From Gluconobacter sp. Gdi (GTDB lineage: Bacteria > Pseudomonadota > Alphaproteobacteria > Acetobacterales > Acetobacteraceae): a DNA stretch of 64,000 nt. The stretch is taken from assembly GCF_014132155.1 (NCBI RefSeq), contig NZ_BLJQ01000001.1, positions 496,001 through 560,000 of the forward strand, in the 5' to 3' direction. Position numbers and translations under genes: made by a program. The notes under the pieces were generated by a model, which saw only the letters and a program-made list of their open reading frames with translations, was not told where the DNA came from and did no database searches. Shown in pieces: positions 16,457 through 26,371 of this stretch; position 1 is the first letter of the stretch; the number at the start of each line of letters is the position of its first letter.

Positions 16457-17389
16457 GTGTTCTCCATCCACACTCGGCAGGTGTTCGCAAGAGCAACTCT
16501 GCCGATCCTGATCCTCTTCGCCGTGGCACTGGTCCTGCTTGGGCTGGTCCGGCGGCCGGTAGTGGATGGGGCACGTCTGCAGGCTACCGATATTCTGGCG
16601 CCTGCTTATCAGGCTCTTGTTCTGCCGCAGACGAAATTGCGGGACTGGCTTGTGGATCTACGGGGTGCGACGGATCTTGCGCGGGAGAATTCCCGTCTGC
16701 GAGATGAGAACCGTGCTCTGCGGCACTGGTATGATGTGGCTGTGGCTCTGGCAGCCGAAAATGGCCGCCTGAAGAATAGTCTTCACTGGATTCCGGAAAG
16801 TATCCCCCAGTATGTGACCGGCCGTGTTACGCGTGATGATGGTGGGCCCTATTCACGCGCTGTTCTGCTGGATGTTGGCAGTGGGCATCAGGTTCATATG
16901 GGCGATGTGGCGTTGGATTCGTCTGGGCTGTTAGGGCGTGTCACAGAGGTCGGGCCTCATACGGTCCGTGTTCTGCTCATCAATGATGATGCCAGCCGAA
17001 TTCCTGTCACGCTGGCGGCATCTCATGGAGATGCCATTATGGCCGGGGATGACACAGATACACCCCGACTGATTTATTACCCGCAGGACCATCATCCCAT
17101 TGAAGGGGAACGTGTGGAGACGCGTGGGCAGAGCGCGATGCCTGCGGGCCTTCCAATTGGAACAGTTCATTACCTGGCTCCCAACCGGCCGGTTGTGATG
17201 CCGGACGCTGACTTGCGCCGTCTGGATATCGTGCGCGTCTTTGACTACGGAGACGACGGCGGCCAAGCCCCTGATGCGCCAGGGCGCGTCAAGATCCGGC
17301 GTCCTCCTTCAGAACCTGCGTTGCCGGGTGGATTGTCGTTCCCCAAATTACCGGGAATGTCTGAACCTCTGGGGAAGGGAGGGCAATAA
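16457..17389 (+). CDS. mreC: Rod shape-determining protein MreC
   Basis: The 310-residue product has one N-terminal membrane segment (about residues 13-35), a coiled-coil stretch rich in ARENSRLRDENRALR, and the two beta domains of MreC with GRVTEVGPHTVRVLLINDDASRIPV. It links MreB to PBP2 in the periplasm. The start is a GTG at 16457, sixteen bases after mreB; no ATG alternative fits the membrane segment. A Pro-rich tail ends the protein. Confidence 0.92.
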   Translation: MFSIHTRQVFARATLPILILFAVALVLLGLVRRPVVDGARLQATDILAPAYQALVLPQTKLRDWLVDLRGATDLARENSRLRDENRALRHWYDVAVALAAENGRLKNSLHWIPESIPQYVTGRVTRDDGGPYSRAVLLDVGSGHQVHMGDVALDSSGLLGRVTEVGPHTVRVLLINDDASRIPVTLAASHGDAIMAGDDTDTPRLIYYPQDHHPIEGERVETRGQSAMPAGLPIGTVHYLAPNRPVVMPDADLRRLDIVRVFDYGDDGGQAPDAPGRVKIRRPPSEPALPGGLSFPKLPGMSEPLGKGGQ

Positions 17390-17393
17390 TCAG

Positions 17394-17960
17394 ATGGTTG
17401 CCGAAAACTCCACCCCCCATTTGCATTCTGCCGTTGAGCCGAAACAGACGCTCCGCCGCCGGCTGGACATGTTTGTTCGCGCGGCGATGCCGTCTCTGTT
17501 CATCATTCTGGTTGCGGTTCTGCTGTCTGCACCGTTTGGAATTCCCGGGCAGGCAGAACTTCAGTTTGGCATCGCCATGTGTACAGTCTGGTTCTGGGCC
17601 TTTAGTCGCCCACGCTCCATGCCTGCTCTGGCAGTCTTTGTGTGTGGACTCGTTCTGGAGCTGTTCAGTTTTGGTCCGCCGGGTGCCATCCTTCTGTCAT
17701 TGCTCGTGATTTACGGAGTGGCCCATCACTGGCGCTATGGGTTGTCCCGCTTGGGATTCGTAGCCTGCTGGCTGATTTTCAGCTTTCTGGCGGCGCTGGC
17801 ATCCTTTTTTCAGTGGGCTCTCGTCTGTCTGCATGCATTTGCGCTATTATCGCCCGCACCGGGCCTCTTTCAGGCTGCGCTAACAATCGGTATCTATCCC
17901 AGTCTTACCGCGCTGTTTGTCTGGGGCCGCCGCACGTTTGCCAATCCCGATCAGGCCTGA
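17394..17960 (+). CDS. mreD: Rod shape-determining protein MreD
   Basis: The ATG at 17394, four bases after mreC and with an AAGGGAGGG sequence upstream, gives 188 residues. After a hydrophilic start (about 45 residues) there are five hydrophobic segments, as expected for this small inner-membrane elongasome protein, including FGIAMCTVWFWAFSRP and VFVCGLVLELFSFGPPGA. Sequence conservation in MreD is low, so position in the operon and topology carry the assignment. Confidence 0.85.
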   Translation: MVAENSTPHLHSAVEPKQTLRRRLDMFVRAAMPSLFIILVAVLLSAPFGIPGQAELQFGIAMCTVWFWAFSRPRSMPALAVFVCGLVLELFSFGPPGAILLSLLVIYGVAHHWRYGLSRLGFVACWLIFSFLAALASFFQWALVCLHAFALLSPAPGLFQAALTIGIYPSLTALFVWGRRTFANPDQA

Positions 17961-18025
17961 CGGCGCATTTTCGCGCTCTCCGCGCAAATCGCCGCTTTCT
18001 TTTCCGGACTTGAACGCCTGACCTG

Positions 18026-19951
18026 ATGTTTTCCAGAAAACGCCCTTTTCGGACCCTGCTACGCTCGCGAAGCCAGGACGTGCCTGTTCGCTCCGGGCGT
18101 GGCGTCTTCACGCGTCGTGCCCTTGTAGTGATGGCGGTCCAGGCTGGTGTTCTGGGGGCTCTGGGGCGACGACTTTATAATATTCAGACAGTTGAGGGCG
18201 ACCATCTCCGCCAGCTTGCGGAGCGTAACCGTACCAGCAAGCGTCTGCTGGCCCCCGCACGCGGAACCGTCCATGACCGCTTTGGTGTGGCCCTTGCTGA
18301 TAACAAGGTCAGCTGGCGCGCGCTCCTGATGCCAGAAGAAACGACTGATATCGCTTCTGTCATCGAACGGTTTGCACAGATTGTGCCGCTGGATGAGCAT
18401 GATCGGGCACGCATTGAGCGCGATCTGAAGCATGTTCATAAATATGTCCCGGTCACGCTCCATGAGTTCCTGTCATGGGATGACATGGCGCGGATTGAGC
18501 TGAATGCGCCTTCATTGCCGGGTGTTCTCGTCGATGTCGGGTCCACCCGGCTCTATCCATTTCAGGACCTGACGGCACATATTGTCGGTTATGTCGCTCC
18601 GCCGAATGAAGACGATGTGGCCAAGGACACGACGTTGTCTCTGCCTGGGATGCGCGTGGGGCGGGCTGGCATAGAGCAGACGCAGGAATCGGTTCTTCGA
18701 GGAGAGCCGGGATCTGTGGAAATGGAAGTCAACGCTCTTGGGAGAGTGATTGGCGAAATTGACCGGGTGGAAGGCCAGCAGGGGGAGGACGTTCGCCTGA
18801 CTCTGGATGTCGGGCTCCAGTCAAAGGTCTTAGAACGTCTTGGTGATCGCGTCGCCAGCTCCGTGGTCATGGATTGCCGGAATGGTGAAGTGCTGGCGAT
18901 GGTCAGTACGCCGTCTTTCGATCCCTCCCTGTTTGATTCCGGCGTTAGCCATGCGCAGTGGAATGAGTGGGCGAATGACCCGCGGACGCCACTCGTAGAC
19001 AAGGCTGTTTCCGGGCTGTATCCGCCCGGGTCCACCTTCAAGCCAGCCGTGGCGATGGGCGCGCTAAAGGCCGGCTCGGTCACACCGCAAGACCGTTTCA
19101 ATTGCCCCGGCTATTTCGACATGGGTGGCGTGCGGTTCCACTGCTGGAACAAATGGGGACACGGCATGATCAACATGCGTGAAGCCCTCAAATTTTCCTG
19201 TGACGTTTATTTTTACGAAGTAGCCCGCCGCTGTGGCATGGACCCGATCAAGGCCGTCGGGAACGCTATGGGGCTAGGTGTGAAACTCGACATTGAGCTG
19301 CCGCATGTCCGCGCTGGTGTCATCCCGACGCCGGAATGGCGACAGCAGCACGGCTTTCACTGGAATGGCGGTGATACGGTGAATGCGGGTATTGGTCAGG
19401 GTTTTGTGCAGGTCACGCCCTTGGCGCTTGCAACCTACGTATCCCGGATTGCTTCAGGTCGAAATGTTCAACCGCATCTGATCCGCGCAACGAATGACCA
19501 GATTTCCGGACTGGCTTCTTTGGATGCCGCTCCGGCAGTGGATATCCCGCAGGAACATTTGAATGTTGTCCGCGCAGGTATGTTCGCGGTCGTGAATGAG
19601 CAGCATGGTACGGCCCCAAAAGCCCGTTTGGATCTGCCCGATGTCCAGATGGCGGGGAAAACCGGGTCAGCTCAGGTGCGGCGTGTGTCCCGGGCTTTGC
19701 GTGAGTCAGGGCATTTTAATTCCATGAGCTTGCCGTGGGAGTATCGTCCTCATGCGCTGTTCATTTGTTTCGCCCCATATGATGACCCCCGATATGCAGT
19801 CTCGGTTGTGGTTGAACACGGCAATGCAGGCGCAGATGAAGCCGCTCCACTGGCCAAGCAGATCATGACAGACACTTTGCTTCGTGATCCATCCAATCAA
19901 TCCAGACCTCCCGGGCAGACTGTGGCGCAGGCAGAACCGGAGCAAGGGTGA
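18026..19951 (+). CDS. mrdA: Penicillin-binding protein 2 (elongasome transpeptidase)
   Basis: The 641-residue protein has an N-terminal membrane anchor at about residues 32-52, the pedestal domain (ARGTVHDRFGVALADN) and a class B transpeptidase domain. Active-site motifs are STFK with Ser336, SCD (Ser391) matching the SxD form of PBP2, and KTG at about 545-547. It crosslinks peptidoglycan during side-wall growth with RodA. It follows mreD after 65 bases and its stop overlaps the possible GTG start of rodA. Confidence 0.96.
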   Translation: MFSRKRPFRTLLRSRSQDVPVRSGRGVFTRRALVVMAVQAGVLGALGRRLYNIQTVEGDHLRQLAERNRTSKRLLAPARGTVHDRFGVALADNKVSWRALLMPEETTDIASVIERFAQIVPLDEHDRARIERDLKHVHKYVPVTLHEFLSWDDMARIELNAPSLPGVLVDVGSTRLYPFQDLTAHIVGYVAPPNEDDVAKDTTLSLPGMRVGRAGIEQTQESVLRGEPGSVEMEVNALGRVIGEIDRVEGQQGEDVRLTLDVGLQSKVLERLGDRVASSVVMDCRNGEVLAMVSTPSFDPSLFDSGVSHAQWNEWANDPRTPLVDKAVSGLYPPGSTFKPAVAMGALKAGSVTPQDRFNCPGYFDMGGVRFHCWNKWGHGMINMREALKFSCDVYFYEVARRCGMDPIKAVGNAMGLGVKLDIELPHVRAGVIPTPEWRQQHGFHWNGGDTVNAGIGQGFVQVTPLALATYVSRIASGRNVQPHLIRATNDQISGLASLDAAPAVDIPQEHLNVVRAGMFAVVNEQHGTAPKARLDLPDVQMAGKTGSAQVRRVSRALRESGHFNSMSLPWEYRPHALFICFAPYDDPRYAVSVVVEHGNAGADEAAPLAKQIMTDTLLRDPSNQSRPPGQTVAQAEPEQG

Positions 19952-19962
19952 GGGGCGGTGTC

Positions 19963-21135
19963 ATGAATACATTTGGCTTTCTGAAATCTGATAAACGGCT
20001 CCTGCGTGCTGAGCCAGATTTCCGCCCTATGGCCCGGCTACTTCAGGTCAACTGGCTGTATGTGCTGCTGGTCTGTTTGCTGGCAGGTGTTGGGTATGTG
20101 GCGCTGTATTCGGCTGGTGGCGGATCTGCCAAACCTTTCGCTGGGCCGCAAATGGTTCGGTTCGGTTTTGGATTGGTCATGATGATTGCCGTGGCGCTGG
20201 TCAGCCCACGCATTCTGCGCATCATGGCCGTTCCCGTCTATTTGCTGTCCATTCTGCTGCTCGGGCTCGTGTTGCGAATGGGGCATGTGGGTAAGGGGGC
20301 CGAACGCTGGATCAATCTGGCAGGAATGCAGTTCCAGCCCTCAGAGTTCGCCAAAATCGGCCTGATCCTGATGCTTGCTACGTGGTTTCACCGGATTGGT
20401 AACGAGCGGATGGGGAACCCGCTGCGTCTGATAATGCCTGCCATCTTGACGCTTCTGCCGGTCGTTCTGGTGCTCAAGGAGCCCAATCTTGGGACTGCGA
20501 CGATTATTGGCGTTATTGGTGCAACGCTGTTTTTCGCTGCAGGCATGCGGCTATGGCAAATCATCGTTCTCGTCGCGCCAATTCCGTTTCTTGGGAAATT
20601 CATTTACGGCCATTTGCATGACTATCAGAAGGCCCGGATCGATACCTTCCTGCACCCGGAGCATGATCCTCTGGGGGCCGGCTACAACATCATCCAGTCC
20701 AAGATTGCGCTTGGCTCGGGCGGAATGTGGGGGGAAGGATATCTGCATGGCAGCCAGGGGCAGCTGAACTTTCTTCCGGAAAAACAGACAGACTTCATTT
20801 TCACCATGATCGGCGAAGAATGGGGTTTTGCAGGGGGCATCGCAGTCATTGGATTGCTGACCACCCTCACACTGGGAGGAATGCTCATTGCCATGCGGAG
20901 CCGCAATCAGTTCGGGCGACTGCTCGGGCTCGGCATCGCAATGGATTTTTTCCTGTACTGCGCCGTCAATCTGTCGATGGTGATGGGGGCCATTCCGGTA
21001 GGCGGTGTGCCGCTGCCGCTGATTTCCTATGGCGGCTCAGCCATGCTGACGATGATGTTCGGTTTTGGGCTTCTGATGTCAGCCTGGGTCCATCGCAACG
21101 AGCGGGACCCAGGCTTTGAAGACGAAGACGATTGA
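19963..21135 (+). CDS. rodA: Peptidoglycan glycosyltransferase RodA
   Basis: The product (390 residues from ATG 19963; a GTG at 19948 would overlap the mrdA stop) is a SEDS-family polytopic membrane protein that polymerises glycan strands with PBP2. About ten membrane segments are visible. Conserved SEDS features include GAERWINLAGMQFQPSEFAKI, ILKEPNLG-like LVLKEPNLGTA, LGSGGMWGEGYLHGSQGQLNFLPEKQTDFIF (split here only for reference as QGQLNFLPEKQTDFIF) and GGVPLPLISYGGSAM. It closes the rod operon and runs to within four bases of the converging dehydrogenase gene. Confidence 0.96.
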   Translation: MNTFGFLKSDKRLLRAEPDFRPMARLLQVNWLYVLLVCLLAGVGYVALYSAGGGSAKPFAGPQMVRFGFGLVMMIAVALVSPRILRIMAVPVYLLSILLLGLVLRMGHVGKGAERWINLAGMQFQPSEFAKIGLILMLATWFHRIGNERMGNPLRLIMPAILTLLPVVLVLKEPNLGTATIIGVIGATLFFAAGMRLWQIIVLVAPIPFLGKFIYGHLHDYQKARIDTFLHPEHDPLGAGYNIIQSKIALGSGGMWGEGYLHGSQGQLNFLPEKQTDFIFTMIGEEWGFAGGIAVIGLLTTLTLGGMLIAMRSRNQFGRLLGLGIAMDFFLYCAVNLSMVMGAIPVGGVPLPLISYGGSAMLTMMFGFGLLMSAWVHRNERDPGFEDEDD

Positions 21136-21139
21136 TTCT

Positions 21140-22180
21140 TTAGAGTTCCAGAAGAACCTTGGAAGAGCTTTTCCGGTCCAGCGATGCGTCGAAAGCGTCT
21201 TTGTACTGAGCCAGCGGAAAGCTGTGGGTGATAAGGCCGTCCGCAATCCAGGGATTGTCCGCAAGGATTTTCAGCGCCTCTGCAAACTCCTCATCGAAGC
21301 GGAATGTCCCCCGATAGTCGATTTCCCGCGCGATAATCTGTCCCAGAGGGGCTGGCACATCGCCCGGTGGGAAAATCCCTACCTGTACGAGGATGCCGCC
21401 TTTCTGCGTGCGCGCGATGGCAGTGGGAAAAGCAGGGATAACGCCTGTTGCTTCGAAAACGATTTCGTATTCCCGATCGTGACTGTCGCGGCCGGTGTTC
21501 ACTGTGGCAGTTGCCCCCAGTTTGACGGCGATATCCAGTGCAAAGTCTTGCAAATCGGTTGCCACGATCTCCGCCGCCCCGGCCACTTTAAGCCCGGCAA
21601 TAATCAGGGCGCCAATCGGGCCGGCTCCCTGAACCATGATGCGTTTACCCTTAACGTCGCCGGCGCGAGCAATCGCATGGAGAGCGACAGAGAAAGGTTC
21701 GGCAAGGCTGGCACGTTTCACATCCAGGCCTGAAGGCAGTGGATAGAGCTGGGATGTTTCGACAACCATATCCCGCCGGAAACCGCCATCCGTATGCGGA
21801 AGGAACGCTGCACTCCCAAAAAAGCGCATGTTCCGGCACAGGTGCTTCGCGCCTCGTTCGCATTCAGGGCAGTGCCCACACGGACGAGCTGGATGGATGG
21901 CGACAGCGTCCCCGATCCTGAAACGTGTTTCGTCCGGGCTGACAGCTTCCACAATTCCGGAAACCTCGTGGCCAAGAATCATCGGCTCCCGCAGAACGGA
22001 TGCTCCCGCACCGCCATGCAGGAAGTAATGCATGTCCGACCCGCAGATTCCCCCCCAGGCTGGACGGACCAGCACCTGACCCGCCTTAAGCGGTGGGACG
22101 GCAACGGTCTCTAAACGCAGATCACCCTTTTCATGAATAACCAGAGCGTCGGTCGTCTGAGGGGCGGAAATGCTGGACAT
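21140..22180 (-). CDS. Zinc-dependent medium-chain dehydrogenase, probably L-idonate 5-dehydrogenase
   Basis: The 346-residue protein is a zinc MDR alcohol dehydrogenase. Catalytic zinc ligands are in GGICGSDMHYF and LGHEVSGIV; the structural zinc Cys cluster is in PCGHCPECERGAKHLC; the cofactor site is VQGAGPIGALIIAG. The closest pattern I recognise is L-idonate 5-dehydrogenase, which interconverts L-idonate and 5-ketogluconate; the HYFLHGGAGASVLREPMILGHE stretch (split: HYFLHGGAGASVLREP) is typical. Sorbitol or xylitol dehydrogenases are alternatives. An AGAGG sequence precedes the ATG at 22180. No transporter for the sugar acid is adjacent. Confidence 0.8.
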   Translation of the reverse strand: MSSISAPQTTDALVIHEKGDLRLETVAVPPLKAGQVLVRPAWGGICGSDMHYFLHGGAGASVLREPMILGHEVSGIVEAVSPDETRFRIGDAVAIHPARPCGHCPECERGAKHLCRNMRFFGSAAFLPHTDGGFRRDMVVETSQLYPLPSGLDVKRASLAEPFSVALHAIARAGDVKGKRIMVQGAGPIGALIIAGLKVAGAAEIVATDLQDFALDIAVKLGATATVNTGRDSHDREYEIVFEATGVIPAFPTAIARTQKGGILVQVGIFPPGDVPAPLGQIIAREIDYRGTFRFDEEFAEALKILADNPWIADGLITHSFPLAQYKDAFDASLDRKSSSKVLLEL

Positions 22181-22289
22181 GACTGTGCCTCTTTCATCTG
22201 AACAGCGTGAATGACGTTACTCAGATATGGCCGATCTTGTGCGCTAAAGGCAGTCACGTTTGGGAGACGCGGGTCGCCTGATTATTCCT

Positions 22290-24311
22290 TCATACATCCA
22301 GAAGGCATCTGTCGACTGTTTGAAGAGTTTCCGCACCTTTTAAGGGGGCAATGCCACACGCCAGAAGAAAGTCAGCAATGCCATTCAGTGTGTCAGGGCA
22401 GCGCGTCGGATCATCAGGATTACCTTCCGGCACCCAGATGACGGTCTCATAGCGCGCACGGGTCAGCAGCACGCGATAGGTATTGAGGGACCAAAGGGCT
22501 TTTTCCGAGGATTTAACGGTCTGCCATGTGGTTCCGCTAAAGCGCCGGGACTGCCAGCGTTGTGGATAGCCTGTACGGATGAGGTCTCCATCCCAGCAAA
22601 GGCCGACAAAATCCAGTTCCAGTCCCTGAATGGCAAATTGAGTGGCGACGGTTTCAAGTGCATCTGAGGCTCGAACGTCCTTGTCAGGAACCCAGCGGTT
22701 CAAAAACCATTGAGCGACCGCGTTGGAGTCCATGTGAGCCAGTTCTGCACCGAGGCCCTCCGCGCGCAAGCGTTTTGCCTGAGAGCTGGCAATCAGACCG
22801 CAGCGATAGGTCAGGCGACTTCGTTCTCGCAGGGCTTTCCGTAGCTCCGGCAGGCTTCGTGTCAGACAGAATGGAAGACTGGCGTTCTCCGCAATATTGC
22901 GCGCGAGAGAGACATTTCCCTCCAGTACGGCATTCACCCATTTGGGCGTTGCAGTGTCCCGAAGGGAGCGAACCGGCACTGTGAGGTGCAGAGAGGGCTC
23001 TTTTTGAACCGGCAAGGACGGAGGCAGAGTGGTGAGGCCAGGGGCAGAACTGACGACATCCGGTGATGCGTGGATCTGCCATTCAGGGCGGCTCGCCAGA
23101 GCGTCTCCCCAGCAGGCTATTCCGCCTTCACCGTCGTGAATTTCCTGCCCTTGTCCGATAAGGCAGATGATGGCCGCAAATCCGTCATGCCGGTGCATGA
23201 TGTCGAGGAGATGCGCGGGTTCAGACTGCGTCAGACGAACAGGCCGTTGTGCGCTTTTGCGAATAGCCTGATCGGCGTTCCAGGAACGCTGGGCTTCGTC
23301 GATGACCATGATCCGTTCTGGCGGGCACTCTGCGGCGCGCCCAACATAGTAATCCCGGAATTTGGTCAGGGACTGAATTGTGGATTCCATGCGCTGTTCT
23401 ACGGCTGCGCGTTTCTGACCCTGTGCCACGGCGTCACGGGTCAGGGCTTCACGCAGAACGTGGACGAGCGTTGGGTTTCCGGTGAGGAATGTCGCGGAGT
23501 TGTCGGGCTCCGCAGTGCCGAACGCAGCTTTCAGGCCGCAAAGCGTTTTCCCGGCGCCAGGAATGCCCGAGACAAAAATGATTGTTTTCCGGTGTTGTCT
23601 CCGGGCGGCTTCAAGGAGTTCCGTAATACGCTCAGACGTCAGGGTCAGATTGGTCGCGTCTGCTCTCGCTGTGTGAATATCTGCGACGCTGTGCGTGGAA
23701 TAAATGAGGCGAGCCGCTTCGACGATGCTCGGGACGGGATTGTAGGGTGCCTGTTCCCACTCATCTGGTCGCATGCGCGTTACTGAATGCAGTGTCCGGC
23801 GCGCAAGATCCGACAAAAGCTCCGCCAGGTTTGGTGCATTGCACTTCAGAACTGGCGTGACGCCAGATCCTAAGAGGAGCGGCGATGTTTGCGCAGGCTG
23901 TGCGGCTTCTGTTGCAATCAGAATGGGGATAATCGGGTGACGTCGGCTGCCCGCGTGAAAGTCTTGAAGGTCCAGCGCGTAACCTTCGGTCTGGGCAAGA
24001 GCCGCAGCGTCGAATTGAGACGCACCAACCTTGAATTCAAGAACGAACGTCGCGTCCGGGGAAATGAGGACCGTGTCGATCCGGCCGCCCAGACGGGGAA
24101 TGGGGAATTCAAACAGGATTTGCCAGCCTGCCGTGTGCGGCAGGGCGGTTAGCGTGGTGCGGAGAAGATCAAGTTGGGTGGCCCAGGCACGGAGTTGCTG
24201 GGGTTCGCTGGAGAAGCGCCTCCGCCCGGCTTCGTGGGCGAGGCGCTCTCCAATACGATCCGGGTCCGTATTGAGGAACGTGGCGACTGGGCCGGACCAC
24301 CACGCTCCCAT
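22290..24311 (-). CDS. PD-(D/E)XK nuclease fused to a DUF2075 helicase-like ATPase
   Basis: The 673-residue protein has two parts. The N-terminal 150 residues show a restriction-nuclease-like core: FEFPIPRLGGRIDTVLI with Asp79 and FVLEFKVG with Glu92-x-Lys94. From about residue 240 comes a P-loop ATPase of the DUF2075 (Schlafen-helicase-like) type: GIPGAGKT at 249-256, Walker B IMVIDEAQ near 334-341, and a helicase-like end RVLLTRARYETVIWVPEG. This suggests a nucleic-acid-processing enzyme; such fusions are scattered among genomes and several related proteins lie in defence islands, but its task is not established. It starts five bases after the glyS stop, apparently in the glyQS transcript. 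Confidence 0.85.
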   Translation of the reverse strand: MGAWWSGPVATFLNTDPDRIGERLAHEAGRRRFSSEPQQLRAWATQLDLLRTTLTALPHTAGWQILFEFPIPRLGGRIDTVLISPDATFVLEFKVGASQFDAAALAQTEGYALDLQDFHAGSRRHPIIPILIATEAAQPAQTSPLLLGSGVTPVLKCNAPNLAELLSDLARRTLHSVTRMRPDEWEQAPYNPVPSIVEAARLIYSTHSVADIHTARADATNLTLTSERITELLEAARRQHRKTIIFVSGIPGAGKTLCGLKAAFGTAEPDNSATFLTGNPTLVHVLREALTRDAVAQGQKRAAVEQRMESTIQSLTKFRDYYVGRAAECPPERIMVIDEAQRSWNADQAIRKSAQRPVRLTQSEPAHLLDIMHRHDGFAAIICLIGQGQEIHDGEGGIACWGDALASRPEWQIHASPDVVSSAPGLTTLPPSLPVQKEPSLHLTVPVRSLRDTATPKWVNAVLEGNVSLARNIAENASLPFCLTRSLPELRKALRERSRLTYRCGLIASSQAKRLRAEGLGAELAHMDSNAVAQWFLNRWVPDKDVRASDALETVATQFAIQGLELDFVGLCWDGDLIRTGYPQRWQSRRFSGTTWQTVKSSEKALWSLNTYRVLLTRARYETVIWVPEGNPDDPTRCPDTLNGIADFLLACGIAPLKGAETLQTVDRCLLDV

Positions 24312-24316
24312 TAGGC

Positions 24317-26371
24317 TCAGCCCTCGATCTGACCGAAATCGGCGATCAGGGCTGTGGTTGTGCGGAAGGTGGCTAGAAGCTTCAGGCGGTTAGCGCGAAT
24401 GTCGGCTTCCGGAGCATTGACGGTAACAGCATCGAAAAAGCGGTCCAGCGTCAGCCGCAGGGTCGCAATGGCCTGCATGGCATCGGTGAAACGCTCGTCT
24501 TTCAGGGCTCTCTCGATCGCAGGCACGGCACTGTTCAGGCCATCTGCCAGAGCGCGCTCTTCGTCCTGCGCGTAGAGAGACGCATCCGGTGTTCCCTTAT
24601 GGGGACCGTCCTTCTTGTCTTCGATGCGCAGAATGTTGGCGGCGCGCTTGGCTGCAGCGAGAAGGTTTTTGCCGTCTTCCGTCTGGATCATGTCAGACAG
24701 CGCCGAAGTACGAGCCAGAAGGCGTACAAGATCGCCGTCCAGACCGCCTGCCAGGGTGGCAGCCAGAACGTCGTGGCGCTCGCCTTCACTGCGAAGCTGA
24801 ACGCGCAGACGGTCTGCCATGAAGTCCAGCAATTTGGCGAGTTCCCCGCCAGTGCGACCATTTGCCGCCTTGGCAAAGAGGTCCGTCAGATCCAGGCGCA
24901 GGCCGTTGTCACGAATAGTGCGGATTACGCCCAGTGCCGCACGACGCAGGCCGTACGGATCTCCGGAGCCGGTTGGCGTCTCGCCAATGGCAAAGAAGCC
25001 AGCCAGCAGATCCAGACGATCCGCAAGGGCCACGGCAATCGAGACAGGCGCTTTTGCCGTATCGTCGGACTGGCCGCGCGGCATGTAATGCTCGGCCACA
25101 GCCTTTGAAACGGCGTCGCCTTCGCCATCATGTGCTGCGTAATAGCCGCCCATGACGCCCTGAAGTTCCGGGAATTCGCCGACCATACCGGTCGTCAGAT
25201 CAGCTTTAGACAGCAGGCCTGCGCGCTTTGCCTGTTCGATCTGCTCTCCGCTCAGGCCCATGGCAGAAGCGACAGTTCCGGCGAGGTCGGAAATCCGCTT
25301 GGCGCGCTCGCCCTGCGTTCCCAGCTTCGCATGGAAGGTCACGGCATCGAGGGCTGCCACGCGGTCCGCGAGCTTTGTTTTGCGATCCAGATCCCAGAAG
25401 TGGCGGGCATCGGCGAAACGGGCACGCAGAACGCGCTCGTTTCCGGCGATCGTCAGCTTGCCGCCATCCTTGAACGGCAGGTTAGCGACGAAGGCGAAGA
25501 ACGGCGCGGCTTTGCCGTCTGCATTGCGCAGGGCGAAATAGCGTTGATTGATGCGCATCGAAACCTGCATGACTTCGGCAGGCAGGTCCATGAATGCGTC
25601 GTCGATGCGGCCCAGAAGTGGAACCGGATATTCGACCAGACCGGCGACTTCATCGACCAGTCCTTCGTCTTCCACAACCGTGATGCCCTGCTGTTCAGCC
25701 AGACGGTGAACACCGGTACGGATCATGTCGCGGCGCTTGTCCGCATCAACGATGACGGAGCGTGTTTCCAGCTCTTCCAGCCAATGATCCGCCGAACGGA
25801 CTTCAAACCCGCCGGGCGCCAGAAAGCGATGGCCTTCGGACAGGTTGGAGGACTTCAGGCCGTGGGCATCGTCGCCATCGCGGGCGAGCGAGAAGGGAAC
25901 GACCTTACCGTCAAGAAGGCAGGTAATGCGACGGAGCGGGCGCACCCATGAGAAGTTCGAGCCTGCACCCCAGCGCATGGACTTGGCCCAGGGGAACTTC
26001 CACAGAAGGTCTGGCACGACTTCAGCCACGCGGCTTTCCGCGCTCACGGGATCAAGCTGCTTGTTCAGAACCCAGAAGCCGTTTTCCAACGTCAGTTCAT
26101 CAACTGTGACGCCATGCTTGCGGGTAAAGCCTTCAAGAGCCTTTTCCGGCGCGCCTTCACGGGGGCCACGCTCGGAGACGGTACGAGCCGGGATTTCGGC
26201 GTCGACGTTCAGGACGGTCGCGATGCGGCGGGTGCCGTAAAACGTCTGAACATCGGACGGGTTAAGGCCATCAAGAGCCTTGGTCAGAAGGGCACCGAGT
26301 TCGCTCGCAGCCTTGGGCTGCATGCCTGCCGGGATTTCTTCGCAGAACAGTTCAAGCAACAGTTCAGCCAT
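24317..26371 (-). CDS. glyS: Glycyl-tRNA synthetase beta subunit
   Basis: The 684-residue beta subunit of the alpha2-beta2 glycyl-tRNA synthetase binds tRNA-Gly and is needed for aminoacylation. It begins [18 protein letters not shown], the usual family start, and includes [23 protein letters not shown]-like [13 protein letters not shown] and the anticodon-binding region near the C end. The ATG at 26371 was preferred over one 12 codons earlier because AGGAGG stands nine bases upstream and the product then aligns with homologues. The start overlaps the end of glyQ by eight bases, indicating translational coupling. Confidence 0.96.
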   Translation of the reverse strand: MAELLLELFCEEIPAGMQPKAASELGALLTKALDGLNPSDVQTFYGTRRIATVLNVDAEIPARTVSERGPREGAPEKALEGFTRKHGVTVDELTLENGFWVLNKQLDPVSAESRVAEVVPDLLWKFPWAKSMRWGAGSNFSWVRPLRRITCLLDGKVVPFSLARDGDDAHGLKSSNLSEGHRFLAPGGFEVRSADHWLEELETRSVIVDADKRRDMIRTGVHRLAEQQGITVVEDEGLVDEVAGLVEYPVPLLGRIDDAFMDLPAEVMQVSMRINQRYFALRNADGKAAPFFAFVANLPFKDGGKLTIAGNERVLRARFADARHFWDLDRKTKLADRVAALDAVTFHAKLGTQGERAKRISDLAGTVASAMGLSGEQIEQAKRAGLLSKADLTTGMVGEFPELQGVMGGYYAAHDGEGDAVSKAVAEHYMPRGQSDDTAKAPVSIAVALADRLDLLAGFFAIGETPTGSGDPYGLRRAALGVIRTIRDNGLRLDLTDLFAKAANGRTGGELAKLLDFMADRLRVQLRSEGERHDVLAATLAGGLDGDLVRLLARTSALSDMIQTEDGKNLLAAAKRAANILRIEDKKDGPHKGTPDASLYAQDEERALADGLNSAVPAIERALKDERFTDAMQAIATLRLTLDRFFDAVTVNAPEADIRANRLKLLATFRTTTALIADFGQIEG

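Noticed and set aside
22211-22441. 76-codon plus-strand frame between the dehydrogenase and nuclease-helicase genes
   Set aside because: Composition looks non-coding and half of it is antisense to the nuclease-helicase gene.
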